A stretch of DNA of 64,000 nucleotides from contig JAOTOL010001173.1 of assembly GCA_034440575.1 (NCBI GenBank), positions 248,001 to 312,000 on the forward strand, read 5' to 3'. Both the position numbers and the translations under genes were made by a program. Origin of the DNA: Imbricaverruca yamaguchii (Eukaryota > Arthropoda > Thecostraca > Neoverrucidae). Under the pieces are notes generated by a model. The model was not told the DNA's origin, searched no databases, and was given only the letters and a program-made list of their open reading frames with translations. The number at the start of each line of letters is the position of its first letter. The first letter of the stretch is position 1. Of the stretch, positions 49,107 through 59,377 are shown one piece after another.

Positions 49107-49610
49107 CGTCCACTGTGGCGGACCAAGGTTGCAGAGCACACCGTCCACTGTGGGGGACCGGAGCTGTGGAGCACACCTGCTATGGCGGACCAGAGCCGCG
49201 AAGCTCACCGTCCACTCTGGCGGACCAGTGCCGCAGAGCACATGGTCCACCCTGACGGACCGGAGCCGCGAAGTACACCGTCCACTGTGGCGAACCAGGG
49301 CCGCGGAGTACGTCATCAACTGTCGCAAACCAGGGTCGCGGAGTACACCATCCACTGTGGTGGACCGGGGCCATGTGGCACATCTACTATGACGGACTAG
49401 GGCCGCGAAGCATGGCGTGTACTGCGGCGGATCACGATCGCGGAGTACATCATCAACTGTGATGGATCAGGGTCGCGAAGCAAACCGTCCACAGTGGCCG
49501 ATCAGGGACGTGGCCGTGCACCGTCCATTGTAACGGACCGGGGCCGCGGAGCACACCGTACAATGTGACGGGTGAGGGCCGTGTAGTACACAGTCAATTG
49601 CAACGGACCG
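49107..49610. repeat. 35-bp minisatellite, about 15 units
   Basis: Units read CGTCCACTGTGGCGGACC followed by an AGGGCCGCGGAGTACAC-like half. Most are exactly 35 bp, a few 32. CpG-rich words vary most between units, as expected for methylation-driven decay. 35 is not a multiple of three and stops are frequent, so it is not coding. Confidence 0.92.
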
Positions 49611-49719
49611 TCTACGTTGTGCTTTTATTTGGCAGTCCAGGTGTGATTATTTCGAGCTGCAGAGCATATTTAATGGCCCTGTCGCTTTTTGCAAAATTCG
49701 ATGCGCTCTGGATTACAGA

Positions 49720-50340
49720 CACTAATTTTTTGGATTACTGACGGAATTTTTGGTCCCGAACGCGATGTTTAGGGGCCCCATGGTCACTTGTTGCGATCCC
49801 AAGCGCGGGTTTCAGTGGCTAGGACACGTTTTGGGGAGGGAACAACATGTTTTATGGGCTTTTAGAGCGGTTATTAGGACCCCAGAGTGATTTTCCATGT
49901 TGGGACTGATTTTCGTTGCCCCGGCTTCATTAGCTTGGTGATCACAATGATACTTTTGGAGCTCCGGTACGACCTGTCATGCCCCGTGCGTAATTTTCAC
50001 GGACTCCCGGATAATACTTGATACCTCTAGTCTCAGCGTGACTTTCCGGGGCCCAGGCCCGACAGTTTGTGGCCTCCATCGTGATTTTCTTGAACCGCAG
50101 CACGAGTTTTGAGCCTTCAACATGATTTTCAGACATTCAGGTGAAAACTTTTGAGGCCCAGAGTCCTTTTCAGAAGTTCCTTCGCGATTTTTGGCCCCTA
50201 TGTGATTCTGAACCCCGATGCGATTATTGGGGGCCTAAACGAGATTTTTAAGGAGACTGGTGCAATTTTTCTTCCGGAGTTCGACGCGATTCTTGGTGAC
50301 CCCACAACCTGCCAGTTTGGCAACTGCCCACAATGTCCCC
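49720..50340. repeat. Degenerate minisatellite with a GCGATTTTTGGG core, locus 1
   Basis: Units of roughly 30-35 bp end in CCCC/CCAG words and start with GCGATTTTYRGGG-like cores (for example near 49760, 50190, 50220, 50250 and 50290). A related array lies at 61855-62175. Confidence 0.7.
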
Positions 50341-52054
50341 GCCCCATTCGGTATGCCGTTGTGCTACGCGATTCTGCAACGCAAGCATAGAGAAATAGCG
50401 CATTTGTTTCATCACTGACACGTGATTTCAGCTCCAAAGTTCTGCAGACAGTATGAGGAAAGTTAAACCCATCCTACACGGATAGGCAAGGATGGACTAT
50501 TAAGCAAGAGGGATGCCATTGAATCCAGATCATAGTACTTTTGTTGCAATACATACTTTTTTCCGCAGACTGCTTTGGATATTGTTTGCGCTCTTGAAGT
50601 TTGGTCAGGGTTGGCGTTGGAAGTGGATGAAGCAGCACTGTGAAGGACATTACATGTGGTTCAAAGGGCTTCTTTCTGTTTACTTTTACAATGCAGGTAA
50701 TGAAGTAACCATTTCATTAATTGACCTCTAAGGTGTCCTGAGTGAGCAGTAGAATCGAGATGGGTTCCATGCAATAACCTAACAGCCATAACCAACATAA
50801 CATAATCTAGTATATCCTAACATTCCTTTGGAAAAGATATCGAACAAACATTTATGCAATATATCTTCTAAATGTATTTCAAATAAAAAAAAACGAACAA
50901 AGTCAAACCTAACCCAACGTCAGCTGCTTTTGAAGTAAAAATGTCCGAATTTCATTTTTTGGGGAACTTTCCGACCTAAAAATTTAAACTAGCCTAGCCA
51001 AGCCAAACCGGTATTATTGTGCTCTATGGTGGAAACAAGACAATTTTCTACATATATTTGGCTCCATATAACAATCAAATGGGTTTGGTGTGGTCAAGTT
51101 AAGTTAGTTTAGGTTTTTCAAGTTCGAAAACTTTTTTAAAATGAAAAATGAATGTTTCTCCAAAAATTGAACATGATTTGGTAAATTTGCAGTTTATGGC
51201 GCTTTTTCATTTCTTGGAGTTTTCCTTCAGAATGTCGTGTTATGCAGGTGACTAAGATGATGGGACCACTTATTTTGTGTGCAAGTGGTTACTTTTCAGG
51301 TTATGAGCAAACTAATGTCAAACAAGGGATTTTGAGTTATGTAACATAGCATAAAAGTTCTTTTAAATGCATCAAAACATAGCACTTAGCACCACCTTGT
51401 CAGACTTTGGTGTCTGTTGTTGGGCCGCCATCGGGCTGCCTCGGCACGTGCGCTGATGCGCCGGGCCACATGACCGGGTCACCCGGCCGGACCCGGGCCG
51501 CCGGGGGTGGCTTAGCGGCGTGTCGCGGGGGGCGGTCAAGTTGTTCCGGCCCGTGACGTAGCCAAGGCGGTACTCAGCAGCACTTTGCGTGCATCTCAAG
51601 CCAAAACTGCCAACGTTTGCCACGGCTTTACGCAGGAAATTTTAATTATATATAGGAACATTTGATACCATGCGAATGCCTGAACAATTCTACACATGAT
51701 TCCGGATGCTTTTTACTTATACCTCCAGGAAAAAGTATGTTTCCTTGCCGGTAAACGAAGACACTACACAAAGGCGGCCGGCCAACTCCCAGAGAGCGGG
51801 GCCTAAGTCGTTGCCATGACGACCGACTGGACCTCAAGGCTAATCGTGCGCGCAAGCTCGATAGAAAAAGAAGCTGCTGTTAAATGAAATTGGACGTTTT
51901 TCTCATTCTTTGTACCCTCTGTTTCATGTCATCATTTGCTTTCTCGTGTCAGCTGAAGATAGAGGAAAGTAAAGCGCGGCATAGTACCATGCGCTCTTCT
52001 CTAAGCAAACGTTTATTTTCGCGGGATACTCAGTGGCGTAGTAAATTTAATTAG
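50341..52054. other. Gene-free stretch with a CpG-rich patch
   Basis: Bases 51410-51580 are strongly GC- and CpG-rich within AT-rich sequence and could be a CpG island or an old GC-rich repeat. No gene is supported. Confidence 0.4.
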
Positions 52055-52945
52055 ACATGTTGATCTCACCGAGGATTGTTTGAAAATCCACAATGCTCCA
52101 AAATCGCTTATAATCTCGTTTTTATTCGTTAGATTTAAACATGTTGACTTCGCCAAGGACCATTGGGAAATTCACGACAAGGCTCCGAAATTCTTAGAAA
52201 TCTCGAATTTAGAAGTTAGATTTAGAAATAATTTATGTCATATAAATATTTTAGCGCTCTGGCGAGGAACATATAATTTCATCACAATCACACGATGACC
52301 TTCCCTCGATGATTCCAAAAATAGTCGAAAGTTACTTAGATGGTGTGTATTCGGATGCATCCCTTCATCGAACAACGAAGAATATGCAATTCCAACCAAC
52401 GTCGACTTCTCACTGCCTTATTGTATTATCTATGTCGATGTCGTGCCTTGCTAGGCATAGGCTTTTTAATTTCGGAGACGCCTTGAATACGTACAAGAAT
52501 CAAAAAGCCCATGCCTAGCAAGGTACGACATCGATATAGATAATATAATGTGGCAGTGAGAATTCGACCGTTAGTTGGAATTGCTTATTCTTTTGTTGTT
52601 TGACGAAGGGTTGTACCCGAATATGCACCATCTAAGTAACTCGACTATTTTGTAACCATCGAGGGAAGATCATCGGGTGATTTTGATGACATATTGATTT
52701 AGCTATGAGCCATGAAAAAAATTCACTAAACACTTCAAAATCTGTCAAAATCACAAATTTATGAGTCAAATTTCGACATTTTCATTTCATCAAGGACCGT
52801 GTGATGAACTTCGCTGGAAAGCTTCAAAAACTCCAAAATCTCTCAAAATCATGAGTTTAGAAGTTAAATTTATACATTTTGATTTCACTAAGGATCATTT
52901 AGAAATTTATTAGGAGGCTCCAACATCTCTAAAATGCACATCCAC
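52055..52945. repeat. 84-bp satellite-like units, interrupted by a hairpin element
   Basis: Units with ACATGTTGACTTC...CAAGGACC...GAAATTCAC...CTCCAAAATCTC...TTTAGAAGTTA start at 52055 and 52139. They continue beyond the hairpin insert at about 52776 and 52874 with slightly longer spacing (98 bp). Confidence 0.75.
52278..52692. mobile_element. Hairpin (foldback) MITE, about 415 bp
   Basis: Two arms of about 185 bp (52278-52465 and 52500-52692) are imperfect reverse complements, sharing CTTGCTAGGCAT, ACTTAGATGGTG and CTTCCCTCGATG. The loop is about 35 bp. It sits inside the satellite block, consistent with insertion. No transposase and no certain TSD were seen. Confidence 0.8.
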
Positions 52946-52993
52946 ACAAATATGCATATGTGAATGTTGCAAGTGCAAAAACTTATTGACACG

Positions 52994-53030
52994 TGGCTTT
53001 ACGACGCACTCAGCAGCGAGGCCATATGGC
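52994..53030 (-). mobile_element. 37-bp 3'-end insertion with 13-bp TSD
   Basis: The minus strand reads GAGTGCGTCGTAAAGCCA at its end, the same 3' end as the SINE D copies. ACTTATTGACACG is repeated perfectly at 52981-52993 and 53031-53043. Confidence 0.85.
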
Positions 53031-53299
53031 ACTTATTGACACGCGTCAAGGGTATCTGCAGCTGAAAGCTGCACTTAAACATGGGCAATTGCCCTTGACA
53101 ATACAATATAAAATATGTCATGCACACATAGCAGCAAGTGTGCACGTATCTGGAGACAAGTTACCTTTCTTAATCACACTCAATAAGCACGAAACGAAAA
53201 TGAAACACAAGTGCACGTAGTTCCAAAAGCGGTAAACTTTTCAAACACATCAACTTTTCAAATCAGGGACGTTAAGTTTCTGCCGCGTTTGCGGCACTA

Positions 53300-53755
53300 T
53301 ATCATCAATTGCCAGGAATATGCTAGGTTTGGAATATTCTACTACGCGATTTTATAATCCGCCAGATACCAGATTATATGACGTCACCAAGGCGCGGAGA
53401 TACTAGATCTGAGAATCTACTAAACTTGGGTGTTCTTTAATATACTCTAGCGTGACGTGTGATGCGACAGTGAGAATACAGGATTTGAGGGTGGAGGTCT
53501 GTAACATGGTGGCAGCGGTCGGTACGAAACCCCGTGGTTTGTGAGGGTTAACATTCCCTGTGGTCTATTGTTCAGGACGGTTTTCTACTTTGAAGACCTG
53601 AAGTATAATTGCGTGCGTAAATATGACCTTATTGAGCGCTTCGTTGTCCGACTTTCCGATTTTTGACGGCTCGAGCTCGCCTGAGTTATTTGTCAAGCGG
53701 TGTCAGCGTTTGGCAGAGCTGGGTGGCACTTCGACCGATAAACTCAATGGCATAA
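53300..53755 (+). pseudogene. Ty3/gypsy-type element: 5' leader and gag start
   Basis: Bases 53501-53522 read TAACATGGTGGCAGCGGTC, which looks like an LTR end (…CA) followed by a tRNA primer-binding site beginning TGG; both are inferred. An ATG at 53623 opens a gag-like frame (FPIFDGSSSPELFVKRCQRL) that runs to the LINE insertion at about 53752. The LTR start was not located. Confidence 0.6.
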
Positions 53756-55467
53756 AGACATAAAGACATAAAAGATTAGTGCAACTCTGAGCCACAAGGG
53801 CCCTTCTTGGTTGCACTCTGTACCATGAACCAGTTGCCCACCAAATCTGCCAATCAGCCCTCCCTGTAATACTGAAAAGCAAGCCCTCTATTCTTATAAT
53901 GATTGTCTATGCTGTTTTTAAAGATGTTCAATGTGCTGATACTGACGATGTTTTCCGGCAGCTGGTTCCAGTGTTCCACTACCCTGTTGGTGAAGAAAGT
54001 TTGCCTTAACCTTGTTCTGCTGTGGTTAATTTTAATTTTGAATTTATGACCTCTAATTGCATCATTTCTGTTAAATTCAAACATTTCCCCAAGGTATCCC
54101 CTCTCCAGACCATTGACAAATTTAAAGACCTCGATGAGATCTCCTCTCAGCCTTCTATATCTAAGTGAAAACATATTCAATTTCTTCAATCTTTCCTCAT
54201 ATGCCAGGTTGCTTATGCCATTAACCATTTTTGTAGCCCTCTTTTGTACTCTCTCTAAAAGCCAACAATCTTTTTCATAGCTAGAAGACCAAGCTTGGAT
54301 GCAGTATTCCAAATGTGGCCTGACGTATGCACAGTAAAGCTTCCTGATCACTTCCTCACTTCTGTATGATACATTCCGATTTATTGCCCCGAGCATTCTC
54401 AGTGCCTTCTTCCTGGCTTCCTTGGTCTGTTCTGATGCCCCCAGTTTTGTGTTTAGAATAACACCTAAATCCTTCTCCTGTTGAGTCACTGATAGCACTT
54501 GGCCACCCATCAAGTATGGAGCCTTCATATGCTGCTTACCTACATGCATGATTTTGCACTTATCAAAGTTAAATTTCATTTGCCATTCTTCGGACCACTT
54601 CACAAGTTCGTCTAAGTCTTTTTGCAGCGAGATATGCTCATCCTGACCTGTTATTGCCCTAAAGACCTTCAAATCATCTGCAAATTTCAAAACTTTACTG
54701 CTTAGGCCACCTTCAATGTTATTTACAAATATAATGAACAGTAATGGCCCTAGTACTGACCCCTGGGGGACTCCACTAAGAACGTTTTGCCATGATGACT
54801 TTGTACCATTTAGCATCACTCTTTGCTGTCTATCTGAAAGCCACAACTCCATCCATTTTAAGATGCTACCTGCAATACCATGGGACTGAAGCTGTATCAT
54901 TAACCGTTTATGGGGTACCTTGTCAAAGGCCTTACTAAAGTCAAGATATGCTACATCAACCTGATTTCCCTGATCAAATTGTTCTGTGGCGAAGTTCAAA
55001 AAGTCCAAGAGGTTTGTGAGACACGATCGTCCTTTTCTAAATCCATGTTGAGTATCTTGAATCAATCTGCTACCTTCCAGATAATTAACTATTCTATCCT
55101 TGATAATTGATTCGAGTACCTTGCAGACTAGGGATGTGAGACTTATTGGCCTATAGTTTTCAACTTTTCCTCTTTCTCCTTTCTTGAAAATAGGAACTAC
55201 ATTTGCCCTTTTCCAATCGGTTGGAATTTCATTATGTGTAACTGATCTACAAAATATTATACTAAGTGGAAATGCCAGTTCCTTTTCAGTTTCCCGCAAC
55301 ACCCTAGCATAAATATCATCAGGTCCTGCTGCCTTATTTGGCTTTATTTTCCTGATATGCTTGTAGACAACATCACTACCAATGAAATCAACATCACTTG
55401 TCAGATCCCATGTAACTGAACTATGGTGTACGGTCGGCAGATTTGTCATATCTTCCAATGTAAACAC
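53752..55467 (-). mobile_element. 5'-truncated CR1/L2-like LINE
   Basis: The element ends, on the minus strand, in about 2.5 copies of TTTATGTC (plus 53751-53773), the short 3' repeat tail typical of CR1/L2-group LINEs. It begins near 55467 inside the RT-upstream region, so the endonuclease is missing. It splits the gypsy-type gag. A TSD could not be fixed. Confidence 0.85.
53854..55467 (-). CDS. Reverse transcriptase of the CR1/L2-like LINE
   Basis: An open frame of 537 residues has no stop or shift. RT motifs: NYRPISLTS (104-112), HGFRKGRSC (141-149), AYLDFSKAFD with catalytic Asp176, SGVPQGSVLGP (231-241) and FADD 262-265. Then follow the thumb (WQMKFNFDKCKIMH) and a C-terminal region with VWSSSYEK-type and VEHWNQLPENIV blocks. 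The N terminus is the truncation point, so the first Met is probably internal. The intact frame means recent insertion. It cannot mobilise itself without an endonuclease. Confidence 0.9.
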   Translation of the reverse strand: MFTLEDMTNLPTVHHSSVTWDLTSDVDFIGSDVVYKHIRKIKPNKAAGPDDIYARVLRETEKELAFPLSIIFCRSVTHNEIPTDWKRANVVPIFKKGERGKVENYRPISLTSLVCKVLESIIKDRIVNYLEGSRLIQDTQHGFRKGRSCLTNLLDFLNFATEQFDQGNQVDVAYLDFSKAFDKVPHKRLMIQLQSHGIAGSILKWMELWLSDRQQRVMLNGTKSSWQNVLSGVPQGSVLGPLLFIIFVNNIEGGLSSKVLKFADDLKVFRAITGQDEHISLQKDLDELVKWSEEWQMKFNFDKCKIMHVGKQHMKAPYLMGGQVLSVTQQEKDLGVILNTKLGASEQTKEARKKALRMLGAINRNVSYRSEEVIRKLYCAYVRPHLEYCIQAWSSSYEKDCWLLERVQKRATKMVNGISNLAYEERLKKLNMFSLRYRRLRGDLIEVFKFVNGLERGYLGEMFEFNRNDAIRGHKFKIKINHSRTRLRQTFFTNRVVEHWNQLPENIVSISTLNIFKNSIDNHYKNRGLAFQYYREG

Positions 55468-56390
55468 TTCTTGGTCGGCTTATCGGCGGAGGAAAAGCGC
55501 CTCCTTTCGCGTGAATGGGTGCCTACTTTCGAGTCTGCAGTCAAGGAGTTAACTCGGGAGGATCAACTGGCCGAACTCTGCGGCACAGCATCACAAGTCA
55601 ACGAACGTGAGCACACAGTCACCTGGGCAAAGTATGCTGGGATCTCTGCTGAGTCTCCACACGCAATCCGAACGCCACAGAGATCTTCATCTCCTCCGTG
55701 GCGCCGTACCACGGACGGAGACTGCACCAGGGCCGCGGGCAGAGCGGCCGGCGCAGGTGCGCACGGCGCAGGACGGGAGCGCTGGCGCCGTAGTTCTCCG
55801 GCTGCGCCTCGGAGTGGCGCTGCCGGCGCGGCTGATGCTGGGGGTAGAGCATGGGAGGCCAGCAGAGGCCGGGAGCAGCGTGGCGGCTCACCGGTGCCGA
55901 CACGGGTGCGGGAGAGCGATGCGGGCACGGCCGGCCGGCCTGAGCTGAGAACGGCCGACCGCGGCCAATCGCGCAGTCCGGACCGACAGACGAGTGGACG
56001 GCAGGCCAGCCAGTGCTGGGCTTGTCGCAGTTTCGGCCACCTCAAAAGGCACTGCCCAAACGGACAAGGGGCAGGCTGGCGGAAGGTTGGTGAGCCTTCC
56101 CATAGCTCGGATTGCAATCAATGGATTTGCGGTAAGTGATGCCTTAATAGACAGTGGTAGCCAACTGAGTATGATTGACAGCCGTGCTTTGGCATCATTG
56201 CTCCGAACTCGCGATTTTGAAGCCGCCTGTCCGTCTTGTTTCCTGAGATCACTGGGAACTTGAAAGTGAGTTTGTGGTTGTAGAGGATTTGACTCATGAT
56301 GCCATCTTGGGATGGGACTTTTTATCGGCACACAAGGCCGTGATTGATTGTTCTCCGACGCACGAGGTTGATGGGGGAAGCTCACAAGAT
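55468..56390 (+). pseudogene. Ty3/gypsy-type gag C terminus and aspartic protease
   Basis: Gag resumes with EEKRLLSREWVPTFESAVKE, then an Arg/Ala/Gly-rich linker (55680-55990) and one CCHC knuckle, CWACRSFGHLKRHC (about 56010-56052). The frame ends at 56139. In the +1 frame the retropepsin site ALIDSGSQLSMID lies at about 56140-56180, and in yet another frame the flap-to-C-terminal block HDAILGWDFL near 56300. The protease would process gag-pol, but the frame breaks, the LINE insertion and lack of RT/integrase make it inactive. Confidence 0.8.
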
Positions 56391-57055
56391 CTACTTTCAG
56401 AAGACCTACGTTCAGTAGATCTACTTTTAGAGGATTTATTTTCACAGGATCTACTTTCAGAACATCTATTTTCACAAGATCTACTCTCGGGACTGGGTTG
56501 TTCAGAAGATCTACTCGAAGACGAAAGTGTTCACAGGATCTACTTTCAGGAGAATGTTTTTCACAAGATCTACTCTCGGGACTGGGTTGTTCAGAGGATC
56601 TACAAATAGGCCTCAAGTGTTCAGAAGATCTACTCCCGAATGCAAATGTTCAGAGGATCTACTGAAAGCTGGAAGTGTTCACAAGATCTACTCTCGGGAC
56701 TGGTTTGTTCAGAAGATCTACTCGAAGACGAAAGTGTTCACAGGATCTACTTTCAGGAGATTTTTTTTCACAAGATCTACTCTCGGGACTGCATTGTTCA
56801 GAGGATCTACAAATAGGCCTTAGTTGTTCAGAAGATCTACTGATGGAAATGTTCAGAAGATCTACTACTGGAAATGTTCAGAGGATCTACTCGGAGGATG
56901 GAAGTGTTCACAAGATCTACTCTCGGGACTGAATTTTCAGAAGACCTACTCTTGGCCCGGAATGTTCAGAAGATCTACTCTTGGGCCGGTATGTTCAGAG
57001 GATCTACTTTCTGGACTGGATTGTTCAGAAGATCTACTCTCAATTCCGATGTCCA
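56380..57055 (+). repeat. GATCTACT minisatellite, about 28-30-bp units with a 207-bp higher-order repeat
   Basis: About 24 units carry GTTCAGAAGATCTACT or TTCACAAGATCTACT plus a variable filler of 10-20 bp. A block from 56511 (CTACTCGAAGACGAAAG) to 56613 recurs at 56718-56820, offset 207 bp. It starts right after the protease block and extends its frame with SEDLL/SQDLL-like words. Confidence 0.92.
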
Positions 57056-57655
57056 AGAAGCATAAGTTCAGCTTTCTCTCGCTAGGTAGCAGCACGGTCT
57101 TGGTATTACCGCGTTGAATAAGGAATGAATGTCAGATTGAACGCTGAAGCATAGGTAACAATATTTCTCGGTAGATGGCAGGATGATGCTATTGAATACG
57201 AGCTCGTTGTGTGCCTGTATTGTTAGCGTTTCATAGCTTGGCAATCGGCTGCCGTCCCGTGGGAAACTGATATGCAGAGTAGTGGCGGATAGAGAGGACG
57301 CACACATTGTTCGGACCTATTTGTATCTGAGCTTACGGTTGGCTTAAAATGTTAGATGCACTGTGATACTCTCGCAATATTTACATTGTATCCACCCGCA
57401 ATATGGCGTTGGCCATTCCCTGGTGACGCCATTGACTAGCAGCCTGGGAAGGACTGAGAAAACGCAGCGTCTGTGGCGCTCCAAATTTGCTCCCGTCACG
57501 CCGGCAATGATTCTGCAGCGGGAACGCTTTCTCAGCGCCCTGCGGCGCTGCCGTAGCTATCGCCCATGCTGAGGCGGATGAGATCGTCATGTACTGATAT
57601 CATTGTGCGGCGGTGCCGACATCTGCATGCATGCATCTACTGCATGTTATTAATA
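57056..57655. other. No supported gene
   Basis: No domain, RNA or repeat structure recognised. Confidence 0.4.
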
Positions 57656-57659
57656 GTAG

Positions 57660-58040
57660 CATTGTGAACTGGAAAATCATTACAATAGTGCCGATAGATA
57701 AAGGCGACGATGCTAAGCGGTGCAACTATCGACCAATGTCGATATTGCTGGTCGTGAGTAGGCTTTGTGCGCTTACAGTATGTACAAAACTGACGCAATA
57801 CGTACTTAGTCTGCATATTATATTCCGTCAACAATATGGCTTCCGCCCTGACCTATCGACGAAGGCGGCAGTGCTTGCTTGAGCTGTAGTATATGCGACT
57901 AGCAATGTTGACAAAGGTATGATGATTTCATTAGTCACGGCAGACACCTCAAAAGCATTCGACAGTGTTGCGCACTGCCTCGTGGAGAAGCTAGGGTGGT
58001 ACTGCATCGACAACCAGTGGTTCGCCGCATGGTTTAGCAA
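57660..58040 (+). pseudogene. Short LINE RT fragment
   Basis: The plus strand reads NWKIITIVPIDKGDDAKRCN, YRPMSILLVVSRL and QQYGFRPDLSTKAA, then after a stop SLVTADTSKAFDSVAHCLVEKL. These are RT blocks 1-3 of a Jockey/CR1-like LINE; the catalytic DD block is absent. Both ends are truncated. Confidence 0.75.
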
Positions 58041-58050
58041 TGGCATGCAG

Positions 58051-58115
58051 TATGGGTGACACGTCTATGGGTGACACGTCTATGGTGACACGTGTCACCC
58101 ATAGGCCCTATGGGT
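58051..58115. repeat. Direct and inverted copies of TATGGGTGACACGTC
   Basis: Two direct copies are followed by a perfect 16-bp palindrome GGTGACACGTGTCACC at 58084-58099 and a further direct copy. The palindrome centre is CACGTG. Confidence 0.9.
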
Positions 58116-59377
58116 GACACGTCTACGTTCAAATGATTCACGTTCATCCACGTTCAAATGGACCCAGGCAAGGTTGGAATTCTGAACTCACACGGTGTCG
58201 AGAATAACCCCTTTTATCTTGGCATGGCGCTTTTGTCTTACAACACAACATTACGCATTTCATCGAGTGGCAATTTATGGAGGTGTCCAGACGTGTGAAA
58301 ATGCTATGTAGCCTGACAATAAGTATGAAACAAATAGATGAAACGAAAGTGTTTCTGAATATGGACAATAAAAAAGCTATTCAAGTTTACCAAAAATGTT
58401 GGTATGATCTAGCACACATGTTAAATACTGTATTTTTAGCAAATACTGCCTTTTTAGCTTCAATTAATTACCGACAAGTAATGAGTACATGATACATGAT
58501 GGTTATCTGAAGAACTGGATACATGACTATATGAGAGATATTGGCTAATAAAACACCTCTCGAAGCCAAAACTGCATACAGATCAGTGGTCACCCCTGAA
58601 TTGTCGCCGCTTTCATTCACACCGATGTCTTGTCGATCCAGCGAATTCGACCAGTGGGCATTTGGTCGCTGTCATATGCGTCGTAGATAATTCACGATGC
58701 AACGCATGTACGGTACGTAGGCTTCGGTTGTGAACAATATGGGTTAGAAAAAAATAACTGATATACCTCGTGAAGGAAATGTGGATTTCAGCAGATTATA
58801 ATCAGATTGGTCACGTCGAAATCCAAGCTATTTTTACACACGAAATGCATTATTTTCGGGTGAAGAATAGAGCACGGGACATGGCACAGAGAATGGAGTC
58901 GGAAAGGAGAGCGCGAGTGACGGCTTTCAAGTGTCCAAATCTGCGACAAGTGACATTTATTAAGCTGCCTTTGGAATCCAACACCAATCCAGCACCTGCG
59001 AATTAGACAGCACATGTCAGACTGTTGCAAGCAGCTCACCACTGCTTAATCCATGATTCCGACGGAGGGAGGGTGGGCAGGTCAAAACGAAGTGTCATAG
59101 ATTAGGAATCAAATTGTGAGGCACTGAAAATTAGCACTAAAAATAAGCACTAAAAATTAGTAGCGGAGTACAACCTAAGCATACATGGGAGAAAAATATA
59201 ACTTGCAATGTCTTTATAACCATTGAAGGGTTTTTTAAATGAAGTACTAATATTTCAAGAAATTTCCAACGTTTCGGATTTCGTGATCAATTGCTGGGAT
59301 TCGGTGATCATGTCGGAAGCACGAGGCGTCGGCAATCTAGTGGAACAATATAACTTTTGAATATACAGTCGAAGAAC
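58116..59377. other. No supported gene
   Basis: Small open frames (for example 58770-59006) have no recognisable domain. Confidence 0.4.

Noticed and set aside
49107..49610. CRISPR-like array
   Set aside because: Units are contiguous 35-bp repeats with no conserved-repeat/unique-spacer alternation, in a eukaryotic context.
55563..56117. 184-codon minus frame in Arg/Pro-rich sequence
   Set aside because: Antisense of the gag linker; GC-rich sequence gives long open frames on both strands.
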